The position numbers and the translations under genes were made by a program. A stretch of 64,000 nucleotides of DNA, taken from Anaeromyxobacter dehalogenans 2CP-C (GTDB taxonomy: Bacteria > Myxococcota > Myxococcia > Myxococcales > Anaeromyxobacteraceae). The notes beneath the pieces were generated by a model. The model had not been told where the DNA came from. It was given only the letters and a program-made list of their open reading frames with translations, and did no database searches. Shown here one piece after another: positions 1 through 6,740 of the stretch. Where the stretch lies: positions 3,942,001 through 4,006,000 of the forward strand of contig NC_007760.1 of NCBI RefSeq assembly GCF_000013385.1, given 5' to 3'. Each line of letters opens with the position of its first letter. Positions within the stretch are counted from its first letter, which is position 1.

Positions 1-1
1 G

Positions 2-979
2 GTGGTGTGCGTGGACGAGGCGGAGGAGCTGCGCCGCGCCGGCCTCGACGCGCCGCTGCTCGTCATCGGCCACACCCCGGCGAGCGACGCGGCCCGGGTG
101 GTCGCGCTCGGCCTCCGCCCCGCGGTGGGGGCCATGGACCTGGTGGAGGCGCTCTCGGCCGAGGCCGGCCGCCGCGGCGCGGAGGTCCCCATCCACCTGG
201 AGCTGGAGAGCGGGCTCAACCGCCACGGCCTCACCCCCGACGCGCTGGTGGCGCTGGCCGAGCGGGCGCGCGCGCTGCCCGGCCTCCGGGTCGAGGGCCT
301 GTTCACGCACTTCGCGGCGGCGGAGGAGGGGGACCAGCGCTTCACCCGCGCGCAGTTCGAGGTGCTGCGCGACACCTCCCGGCGCCTGCCGTGGGTGCCC
401 GAGCGCCACTGCGCCGCCTCGGCCAGCATCCTGCTCGACCACGAGATGGCGCTCGAGGCGGTCCGGGGCGGGCTCTCGCTCTACGGCTACCGCCCCGCGC
501 CGTGGTGCGGCACCGACGCCGACCTGCGCCCGGTGATGTCGCTCCGCGCCCGCGTGGCGCGCGTCTCCGAGATCGACCGCGGCGCCACGGTGGGCTACGG
601 CCGCACCTGGGCCGCGAACCGCGCCACCCGCGTGGCGCTGGTGATGTGCGGCTACGCCGACGGGTACCGGCGCAGCTTCGGCAACCGGACCCAGGTGCTC
701 GTGCACGGCCGGCGCGCGCCGGTGGTGGGCCGCGTGGCCATGGACATGTGCATGGTGGACGTCACCGCGGTGCCGGGCGTGGCGGCCGGGGACGTCGTCA
801 CGCTCATCGGCCGCGACGGCGACGAGCGGGTGGACGCCGACGATCTCGCCACCATCGCCGACACCATCTCCTGGGAGATCCTGGCCGGCATCTCCGCGCG
901 CGTGCCGCGCCTCTACCTGCGCGGCGGCCGCGCGGTGGAGGCGAGCACGCTGGTGGAGCGGGCGCCGGTCGCGGTCTGA
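2..979 (+). CDS. alr: Alanine racemase, 5' end cut by the window edge
   Basis: Interconverts L- and D-alanine with PLP to supply D-Ala for peptidoglycan in the cytoplasm. The visible 325 residues cover most of the TIM barrel and the C-terminal beta domain. The family motif VGYGRTW holds the expected catalytic Tyr (visible residue 199), followed by CGYADGYRR and GRVAMDMCMVDVT. The N-terminal segment with the PLP lysine lies upstream of base 1, so the true start is not in the window. It converges with ilvE across only four bases. The assignment is strong. Confidence 0.93.
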   Translation: MVCVDEAEELRRAGLDAPLLVIGHTPASDAARVVALGLRPAVGAMDLVEALSAEAGRRGAEVPIHLELESGLNRHGLTPDALVALAERARALPGLRVEGLFTHFAAAEEGDQRFTRAQFEVLRDTSRRLPWVPERHCAASASILLDHEMALEAVRGGLSLYGYRPAPWCGTDADLRPVMSLRARVARVSEIDRGATVGYGRTWAANRATRVALVMCGYADGYRRSFGNRTQVLVHGRRAPVVGRVAMDMCMVDVTAVPGVAAGDVVTLIGRDGDERVDADDLATIADTISWEILAGISARVPRLYLRGGRAVEASTLVERAPVAV

Positions 980-983
980 GCGC

Positions 984-2045
984 CTAGACGGGCTCGACCC
1001 AGCCGTGCGGATCCGGCGCCTCGCCGCGCTGGATGGCGTGCACCGCCGCGCGCAGCCGCTCGCCCAGCGACTGCGGGCCGGGCGCGGGGAGGACGAGCTG
1101 CCGGCCCTCCCAGGCGAGCTCGCCGATGGGCGCCACCACCGCGGCGGTGCCGGTGCCGAACAGCTCCTCGAGCGCCCCGGCGGCGTGCGCGCGCTCCAGC
1201 TCCGCGAGCGAGACCCGCCGCTCCTCCACCGGCACGCTCCAGTCGCGCAGCAGCGTGAGGACGCAGTCGCGGGTGATGCCGGCGAGGATCGTGCCCTCGA
1301 GCGCGGGGGTGACCACGGTCGCGCCCAGCTTCGCGAACACGTTCATGGTCCCGATCTCCTCGAGATCGGCGTGCCGGGCCGCGTCGAGCCAGAGCACCTG
1401 GTCGTACCCGCGCGCCTTCGCCTCCTCGCCCGCGAGCAGGCTGGCCACGTAGTTCGCGGCCGCCTTGGACGCGCCGATGCCGCCCTGCGCCGCGCGGGCC
1501 CGCGCCCGCTCCACCCAGATGCGCAGCGCGTGCGGGCCGCCGGAGAAGTAGGCGCCGACCGGCGAGACGATCACGAGCAGCGTGTACGTCTTGGAGGGCC
1601 GCACCCCCAGGAACGCCTCGGTCGCGAACATCACCGGCCGAACGTACAGCGCGGTGCCCGGCGAGGCCGGCAGCCAGTCCGCGTCGGTGCGGAGCAGCGT
1701 GCGGATGCCCTCCAGCACCACGCCCGACTCCGGCTCCGGCATGCTGAGCCGGCGCGCGCTCGCGGCGAGGCGCGCCACGTTCGCCGCCGGCCGGAACAGG
1801 CGCATGCCGCCGTCGCGGTGGCGGAACGCCTTCAGCCCCTCGAAGATCGCCTGCCCGTAGTGGAGCACCGAGGCGGCCGGGTCGATCGAGAGCGGCCGGT
1901 ACGGCTCGACCCTCGGCGCGTGCCAGCCCTTCCCCTCGGACCAGTCGATCCGGAACAGGTGGTCGGTGAAGTGACGGCCGAAGCCGAGGTCGGCGTCGGC
2001 GGGGTGCGGCTTCGGGCTGCGGGTGCGCTCCACGGGGATGCCCAT
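984..2045 (-). CDS. ilvE: Branched-chain amino acid aminotransferase
   Basis: A fold-type IV PLP transaminase for the last step of Leu, Ile and Val synthesis, or the first step of their degradation. The 353 residues match the usual length of the long (BCAT2-like) form. PLP lysine is in GASKAAANYVAS (K194), and the family EEIGTMNVF motif follows at 229-237. An ATG start is preceded by GGAGGA at a good distance. It is divergent from the MarR gene at 2130, with a shared gap of about 84 bases that contains an inverted repeat. It could act on aromatic substrates too, which sequence alone cannot decide. Confidence 0.93.
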   Translation of the reverse strand: MGIPVERTRSPKPHPADADLGFGRHFTDHLFRIDWSEGKGWHAPRVEPYRPLSIDPAASVLHYGQAIFEGLKAFRHRDGGMRLFRPAANVARLAASARRLSMPEPESGVVLEGIRTLLRTDADWLPASPGTALYVRPVMFATEAFLGVRPSKTYTLLVIVSPVGAYFSGGPHALRIWVERARARAAQGGIGASKAAANYVASLLAGEEAKARGYDQVLWLDAARHADLEEIGTMNVFAKLGATVVTPALEGTILAGITRDCVLTLLRDWSVPVEERRVSLAELERAHAAGALEELFGTGTAAVVAPIGELAWEGRQLVLPAPGPQSLGERLRAAVHAIQRGEAPDPHGWVEPV

Positions 2046-2094
2046 CGTGTCCTCCGCCCGCCCGGTGCTACACTGGCGCCCCGGCGCGGCTCAG

Positions 2095-2109
2095 GTCAAT
2101 GCCGTTGAC
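2095..2109. promoter_or_regulatory. Inverted repeat GTCAA-N5-TTGAC between ilvE and the MarR gene
   Basis: Perfect 5-base arms (2095-2099 and 2105-2109) around TGCCG in the divergent gap. MarR-family repressors commonly bind short dyads near their own start, so this is a candidate operator. The arms are short and chance is possible. Confidence 0.35.
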
Positions 2110-2129
2110 GTATTACAGCCGCCCGGACC

Positions 2130-2600
2130 GTGAGCGTCAACATGATCGACCCGACGGACCCGCTCGACGACGCGTCCCAGCTCCTGTTCTTCGCGTTCCG
2201 CAACCTCACCGCGGAGCCGGACCGGATCCTGGCCGGGCGCGGGCTGTCGCGCGTGCACCACCGCGTGCTGTACTTCGTGCGGCGCAACCCGGGCCTCTCC
2301 CCCGGCGACCTGCTGGGGATCCTGCGCGTGTCGAAGCAGGCGCTGGCGCGGCCGCTGCGCGAGCTGGTGGCGCACGGGCTGGTCGCGTCGGCGGCGGTGC
2401 CCGACGACCGCCGGCGCCGCGCGCTCACGCTCACCGCGCGCGGCGCGGCGCTGGAGCGCCGCGTGTCCGGCGCGCAGCGGCGGCTGTTCGCGGGCGCGTT
2501 CCGGGCGGCGGGGCCGGCGGCGGCGGATGGCTGGCGCGACATCATGGCGACGCTCGGCGATCAGGCGCCCCGCGCGCGCGGCGCGCGCCGGCGCACGTAG
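2130..2600 (+). CDS. MarR-family transcriptional regulator
   Basis: A 156-residue winged-helix DNA-binding protein. The helix-turn-helix spans about residues 42-85 (GILRVSKQALARPLRELVAHG) and the wing follows at PDDRRRRALTLT (91-102), the typical MarR arrangement. The GTG start gives the longest form; ATG at 2142 (MIDPTDP) is equally plausible and removes four residues. It is divergent from ilvE, so it may control itself and possibly the aminotransferase. The ligand is unknown. Confidence 0.85.
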   Translation: MSVNMIDPTDPLDDASQLLFFAFRNLTAEPDRILAGRGLSRVHHRVLYFVRRNPGLSPGDLLGILRVSKQALARPLRELVAHGLVASAAVPDDRRRRALTLTARGAALERRVSGAQRRLFAGAFRAAGPAAADGWRDIMATLGDQAPRARGARRRT

Positions 2601-2673
2601 AGCGTCGCTCGACCGCGCGTCCGGAGGGACTCTGGCACGCCCCGGGATTAGCCGTCCCGCGCGGCGCGGTCGC

Positions 2674-2717
2674 GAGCCCGCATGGGCTGCCCGGGAGCGC
2701 CAGCGCCCGGCGGGCTC
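2674..2717. terminator. Candidate bidirectional terminator hairpin
   Basis: GAGCCCGC (2674-2681) pairs perfectly with GCGGGCTC (2710-2717) between the convergent MarR and GNAT genes, with further GC pairing inside. There is no T-run, as is common in very GC-rich genomes. The right arm overlaps the GNAT stop codon. Confidence 0.35.
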
Positions 2718-3267
2718 AGGCGGCCCCGCGCCCGCGCGGCCGGCCGTCCACGGCGGGCACGGCGAGGTCGCGCCGGAGCACGGTCACGTCGTTCACCAGC
2801 CGGCCGGCGCGCACCCGCGCGCTCGCCATCGGCGCGAAGCCCATCCGCTCCCAGAACGCCCGCGCCCGCGGGTTCTGCGCCTGCACCATGAGCTGCACCG
2901 CCCGCGCGCCGGCGGCGCGCAGCTCGCGATCCAGCTCGGCGAGCAGCGCCGCGCCCAGCCCGCGGGAGCGGGAGGCGGGCTCGAACAGCATCAGGCCGAT
3001 CCAGGTGACGCCGCGCTCGGGCCAGCCGTCGGCGGCGTCGAGCAGCCCCGCCAGCGCGCCGCCGCCCGCGGCGAGCCCCAGCAGCCGCCGGCGGTCGAAG
3101 CGCGGCGGGACGTCGTGCAGCAGCCACTCCGCCTCGTCGTCGCGCGGCGCGCGGCCGTGGATGAGCGCCCACCACTCGGCGCACCGCTCCAGCAGGTCCT
3201 GGATGCGCGCCAGATCGCGCGCGCCCAGCTCCTGGAGCTCCAGCCCGGCTGCGCGGAAGCGATCCAT
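2716..3267 (-). CDS. GNAT-family N-acetyltransferase
   Basis: A 183-residue acetyl-CoA-dependent acyltransferase. Motif A, the pyrophosphate-binding loop, is at about 96-110 (PASRSRGLGAALL, matching RxxGxG/A). Motif B is NPRARAFWERMGF at 132-144, the usual C-terminal GNAT signature. The acceptor substrate cannot be read from sequence. The start region lies back to back with the unknown gene at 3336, leaving about 68 bases for both promoters. Confidence 0.85.
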   Translation of the reverse strand: MDRFRAAGLELQELGARDLARIQDLLERCAEWWALIHGRAPRDDEAEWLLHDVPPRFDRRRLLGLAAGGGALAGLLDAADGWPERGVTWIGLMLFEPASRSRGLGAALLAELDRELRAAGARAVQLMVQAQNPRARAFWERMGFAPMASARVRAGRLVNDVTVLRRDLAVPAVDGRPRGRGAA

Positions 3268-3322
3268 CGCGGCCTCGACCCGTCCCCGCGCGCGATGGGC
3301 CCCGCGCGCGGACCTTCGACGC

Positions 3323-3328
3323 TATATT
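3323..3328 (+). promoter_or_regulatory. -10 hexamer TATATT for the gene at 3336
   Basis: TATATT ends 7 bases before the ATG at 3336, which would place transcription start at or next to the A of the ATG (leaderless mRNA). No good -35 is seen and there is no Shine-Dalgarno. Confidence 0.5.
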
Positions 3329-3335
3329 CCCACCC

Positions 3336-3722
3336 ATGCCCGTCACCGTCGAGACCGGCTCGACCCTCACGTTCGATCGCTTCTGGCGCTGGCTCAAGCG
3401 CCACCCCAACTGCATCCTGCGCGCCGGGACCCCGGACACGTTCCTCTACGACCAGGAGGATCTGCACTGGCACCTCGAGGAGGACGAGGAGCGCGTGCCG
3501 GTGGTGCAGCTCTCCCGCGGCAAGCAGACCCTGGCCGAGATCGCCATCGAGGCGCGCGAGGTGCTGTTCGTGCAGGTGCTCCCCGACCCGGACGGCGACG
3601 CCGGGCAGTTCCTGTTCGAGCTGATCGGGGGCAGCGGCGACGAGCCGTACCCCGTCTACCACTTCGTCCTCGCGCACGGCTTCGACGAGGAGGCCGGGCA
3701 CCGCGCGCAGCTCAAGCAGTGA
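3336..3722 (+). CDS. Conserved-looking small protein of unknown function
   Basis: A 128-residue acidic, soluble-looking protein with no signal peptide or membrane segment. It has aromatic-rich ends (FDRFWRWLKRHPNCILR near the start and YPVYHFVLAHGFDEEAGH near the end) and an acidic middle. I do not recognise the family. The start is supported by the -10 element immediately upstream. The coding bias matches the neighbours, so I take it as a real gene. It stands alone, about 300 bases ahead of the PheRS-like gene. Confidence 0.7.
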   Translation: MPVTVETGSTLTFDRFWRWLKRHPNCILRAGTPDTFLYDQEDLHWHLEEDEERVPVVQLSRGKQTLAEIAIEAREVLFVQVLPDPDGDAGQFLFELIGGSGDEPYPVYHFVLAHGFDEEAGHRAQLKQ

Positions 3723-3794
3723 GCGGGCGTTGCGCCGGCGCCCCCCGGCGGATATCCTCGTGACGTGGTCCTCCTGAGCGCGATCGCGCGTCGA

Positions 3795-3896
3795 TATTGC
3801 GGCCCCTCGTCCCGGCCCGGTGCCCGGACGAGCCCGTGTGCGCGATTTAGCGGCCCTCCGTCCCGGCCCGGTGCCTGGACGGACCCGCTCGCGCGG
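3795..3896 (+). repeat. Two tandem 51-base imperfect repeats, each a hairpin, in the leader of the PheRS-like gene
   Basis: The repeats run 3795-3845 and 3846-3896. Each holds a 23-base hairpin (3808-3830 and 3859-3881) with arms CGTCC/GGACG and GGC/GCC, a one-base mismatch at the same position, and loop CCGGT. Sequence differences between copies leave the stems intact. The repeat ends 124 bases before the ATG at 4021 and could be a regulatory leader. The rest of 3723-4020 holds no other feature I can name. Confidence 0.55.
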
Positions 3897-4020
3897 TGAG
3901 CAGGGGCCGCTCCGCACCATCGAGATCGTTCGGGCCGTGGCGGGGGGAGTCGTCGCTCCACCCTTCCTTCCACGGGCGCGTCCGCCGCGCGGCGCGCCCC
4001 CGGCGCTCGAGGTCCGAACC

Positions 4021-5157
4021 ATGTCGAAGCTCCCCGTCCTCTCCCCCGGCGCGCTGAAACGCGCGCTCGCCCTCCGCGATCTCACCGACCCTGCGCAGGG
4101 TCCGCACGCCGTGCAGCTCGTGCTGCGCAAGGCGGTGGACGCGCTCTCCGCCGCCTGGCGCTGCCCGGTCGCCGTGGAGCGCGCCAGCCCGGTGGTGGCG
4201 GTCGCCGACAACTACGACCGGCTCCACTACCCGCCCGGCGGCGCGGCCCGCGACGCGCGGCACACCCGCTACGTCTCCGAGACGCACCTGCTCCGCACCC
4301 AGACCACCGCCCTGGTCCCGCCGGCGCTGCGCAGGCTCGCCGCCGCGCCGCCGCGGGACGTGCTGCTCGTCTGCCCGGGCATGGTCTACCGGCGCGACGC
4401 GATCGACCGCCTCCACACCGGCGAGCCGCACCAGGTGGACCTGTGGCGCATCCGCCGCGGCGCGCCGCTCGGCGTGCACGAGCTGGCCGAGATGATCGCC
4501 GGCGCGGTCCGGGCGGTGCTGCCCGAGCTCACGCTCTCGGTGGTGCCGTCGCCGCACCCGTACACGCGCGAGGGCCGGCAGATCGACGTCCGCGTGCGCG
4601 GCGAGTGGATCGAGATCGGCGAGTGCGGCCTGGTCGCGCCCGAGGTGCTCGCCGAGGCCGGGCTGCCCGCGGACGCGAGCGGGCTGGCCATGGGGCTCGG
4701 CCTCGACCGCCTGGTGATGCTGGCGAAGGGGCTCGACGACATCCGCCTGCTCCGCTCCGACGACCCGCGCATCGCGGCCCAGATGCAGGACCTCTCGCCG
4801 TGGCGGCCGGTGTCGCGCCACCCGCCGGTGCGCCGCGACCTCTCGGTGGCGGTGGCCGCCGACGCCGGGGCGGAGGCGCTCGGCGACCGCGTGCGCGAGG
4901 CGCTCGGGCCGCGCGCCGCCGACGTCGAGGCGATCGAGGTCCGGTCGGAGACGCCCTGGGACGCGCTGCCGGAGGCGGCGCGGGCGCGGCTGGGGATCCG
5001 CCCGGGGCAGAAGAACGTGCTGCTCCGGATCGTGCTGCGCGCGCTGGGCCGGACGCTCACCGACGACGAGGCCAACCGGCTCCGCGACGCGGTGTACGCC
5101 GCGGTGCACCAGGGCACCGAGCACGCCTGGGCCTGCGGCGCGTCCCCGACCCCTTAG
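4021..5157 (+). CDS. Single-chain phenylalanyl-tRNA synthetase-like protein (PheS catalytic core plus FDX-ACB domain)
   Basis: A class II (subclass IIc) synthetase-like protein of 378 residues. Residues about 60-255 follow the PheRS alpha core: NYDRLHYPPGGAARD (64-78), LLRTQTTA (90-97), motif 2 YRRDAIDRLHTGEPHQVDLW (123-142), EIGECGLVAPEVL (198-210), and motif 3 GLGLDRLVMLAKGLDDIRLLRSDDPR (225-250). Residues 262-370 are an FDX-ACB anticodon-binding domain (RHPPVRRDLSV start), which normally ends the beta subunit. This alpha-plus-ACB layout is that of monomeric mitochondrial PheRS. Motif 2 has HQVDLW where PheS usually has HQVEG. No pheT is adjacent. Whether it charges tRNA-Phe or has another substrate is open. 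The ATG at 4021 is preferred because upstream codons look non-coding. Confidence 0.8.
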   Translation: MSKLPVLSPGALKRALALRDLTDPAQGPHAVQLVLRKAVDALSAAWRCPVAVERASPVVAVADNYDRLHYPPGGAARDARHTRYVSETHLLRTQTTALVPPALRRLAAAPPRDVLLVCPGMVYRRDAIDRLHTGEPHQVDLWRIRRGAPLGVHELAEMIAGAVRAVLPELTLSVVPSPHPYTREGRQIDVRVRGEWIEIGECGLVAPEVLAEAGLPADASGLAMGLGLDRLVMLAKGLDDIRLLRSDDPRIAAQMQDLSPWRPVSRHPPVRRDLSVAVAADAGAEALGDRVREALGPRAADVEAIEVRSETPWDALPEAARARLGIRPGQKNVLLRIVLRALGRTLTDDEANRLRDAVYAAVHQGTEHAWACGASPTP

Positions 5158-5221
5158 CTCCCGCCCCGGCGGGGGCGCGGGGCTCCCGCGTGCGCCCCGC
5201 GCCCCGCCCCGGGGCTATCCT

Positions 5222-5236
5222 GGGACGTGACGTCCC
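5222..5236. promoter_or_regulatory. Perfect palindrome GGGACGTGACGTCCC upstream of the amidase
   Basis: Two 7-base arms around a single G, ending 16 bases before the GTG start at 5253. A TATCCT hexamer (5216-5221) directly abuts it, so it would overlie the transcription start. This is a plausible operator for a dimeric repressor. Confidence 0.45.
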
Positions 5237-5252
5237 CCGGGGAGGCCACGCG

Positions 5253-6740
5253 GTGCGACTGCCGGAGTACGACCGCCTCGACGCGCTCGGCCTGGCCGAG
5301 CTGGTCGCGCGCCGCGAGGTGACGGCGCTCGAGCTGCTGGAGGCGGCCCTGGAGCGCGCCGACCGGCGCAACCCGCCCATCAACGCCATCGTCGCCCGCT
5401 ACGACGACGAGGCGCGGGCGCGCGCGCGCGGCCCGCTCCCGGCCGGCCCGCTCTCCGGCGTGCCGTTCCTGCTGAAGGACCTGCTCGCCGCGTGGAAGGG
5501 CCACCCGTACACGTGCTCCTCGCGGCTGCTGGCCGGGTTCGTGGCGCCGGAGGACGCCGAGACGGTGCGCCGCTTCCAGGCGGCGGGGCTGGTGCTGTTC
5601 GGGCAGACCAACACGCCGGAGCTGGGCGTCATGGGCGTCACCGAGCCGGCGCTGCGCGGGCCGACCCGGAACCCGTGGAACCCGGCGTTCACCTCGGGCG
5701 GCTCCTCCGGCGGGAGCGCCGCGGCGGTGGCGGCGCGGATCGTCCCCGCCGCGCACGGGAACGACGGCGGCGGCTCGCTGCGCATCCCGGCGTCGGTGTG
5801 CGGGGTGTTCGCGCTGAAGGCGACGCGCGGGCGCGTCACGCTGGCCCCGGCGTTCGGCGAGGCGCTGGGCGGGTTCGCGATCGACGGCGTGCTGACGCGC
5901 TCGGTGCGCGACTCCGCGGCGCTGCTCGACGCCATCGACGGCCCGGCGCCGGGCGACCCGTACGCGGCGCCGCCGAAGGCCCGGCCGTTCCTCGCCGAGG
6001 TGGGCGCGCCGCCGGGGCGCCTGCGCATCGCGTTCACGCGCGAGGGCCTGTTCGCGCGCGCCACCGATCCCGAGTGCGCCGCGGCGGTGGACGCGGCGGC
6101 CCGGCTCCTCGCCGACCTCGGCCACGAGCTGGTGGAGGCGCGCCCGAAGTTCCCGCGCGACGCGCTGGCGCGCGCGTACCTGGTGACGCTCGCGGCGCAG
6201 ACCGCGGCCGACGTCGCGCTCGCCGCCCGCCACGCGGGCCGCCGCCCGCGCGCCGGGGACCTCGAGCCGGAGACGGCCGCGCTCGCCGCAGGCGGCCGCG
6301 CGCTCTCGGCGCAGGACCTGGTGCTCGCCCGCGTCGAGCTGGAGCAGGCCTCGCGCGGCGTGGCGGCGTTCTTCGAGCACCACGACGCGCTGCTCACGCC
6401 CACGCTGGCGCGGCCGCCGGTCCGCGTCGGGGCGCTCGCGGCGCGCTCGCACGAGCGGCTGGCGCTGCGGCTGGTGGCGCGGTTCGGCTCGCGCCGGCTG
6501 CTGGAGCGGCTCTTCGACGACCTGGGGAGCCGCTCGTTCGACGCCACCGGGAACACCATGCTGTTCAACCAGACCGGCCAGCCGGCGATGAGCCTGCCGC
6601 TCCACTTCAGCCGCGACGGCCTGCCCATCGGCGTGCAGGTGGTGGGGCGGTTCGGGGGCGAGGCGACGCTGTTCCGGCTCGCGGCGCAGGTGGAGCAGGC
6701 CGCGCCCTGGGCCGGCCGGGTCCCGCCGCTCAGCGCGTGA
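5253..6740 (+). CDS. Amidase-signature family hydrolase
   Basis: A 495-residue amide hydrolase. The Ser-cisSer-Lys triad is visible: K75 in PFLLKD, S151 in TSGGSSGGSAAAVA, and nucleophile S175 in GNDGGGSLRIPA. Length and motif spacing fit fatty-acid-amide or aryl-amide type amidases rather than GatA, and no gatB/C is nearby. The GTG start has GGGGAGG 8 bases upstream. The 3' end overlaps the convergent transporter gene by 11 bases. The natural substrate is unknown. Confidence 0.9.
   Translation: MRLPEYDRLDALGLAELVARREVTALELLEAALERADRRNPPINAIVARYDDEARARARGPLPAGPLSGVPFLLKDLLAAWKGHPYTCSSRLLAGFVAPEDAETVRRFQAAGLVLFGQTNTPELGVMGVTEPALRGPTRNPWNPAFTSGGSSGGSAAAVAARIVPAAHGNDGGGSLRIPASVCGVFALKATRGRVTLAPAFGEALGGFAIDGVLTRSVRDSAALLDAIDGPAPGDPYAAPPKARPFLAEVGAPPGRLRIAFTREGLFARATDPECAAAVDAAARLLADLGHELVEARPKFPRDALARAYLVTLAAQTAADVALAARHAGRRPRAGDLEPETAALAAGGRALSAQDLVLARVELEQASRGVAAFFEHHDALLTPTLARPPVRVGALAARSHERLALRLVARFGSRRLLERLFDDLGSRSFDATGNTMLFNQTGQPAMSLPLHFSRDGLPIGVQVVGRFGGEATLFRLAAQVEQAAPWAGRVPPLSA

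Noticed and set aside
3730-4020. T-box or Phe leader-peptide attenuator upstream of the PheRS-like gene
   Set aside because: No T-box core sequence and no short open frame rich in Phe codons could be found; only the two tandem hairpins are evident.
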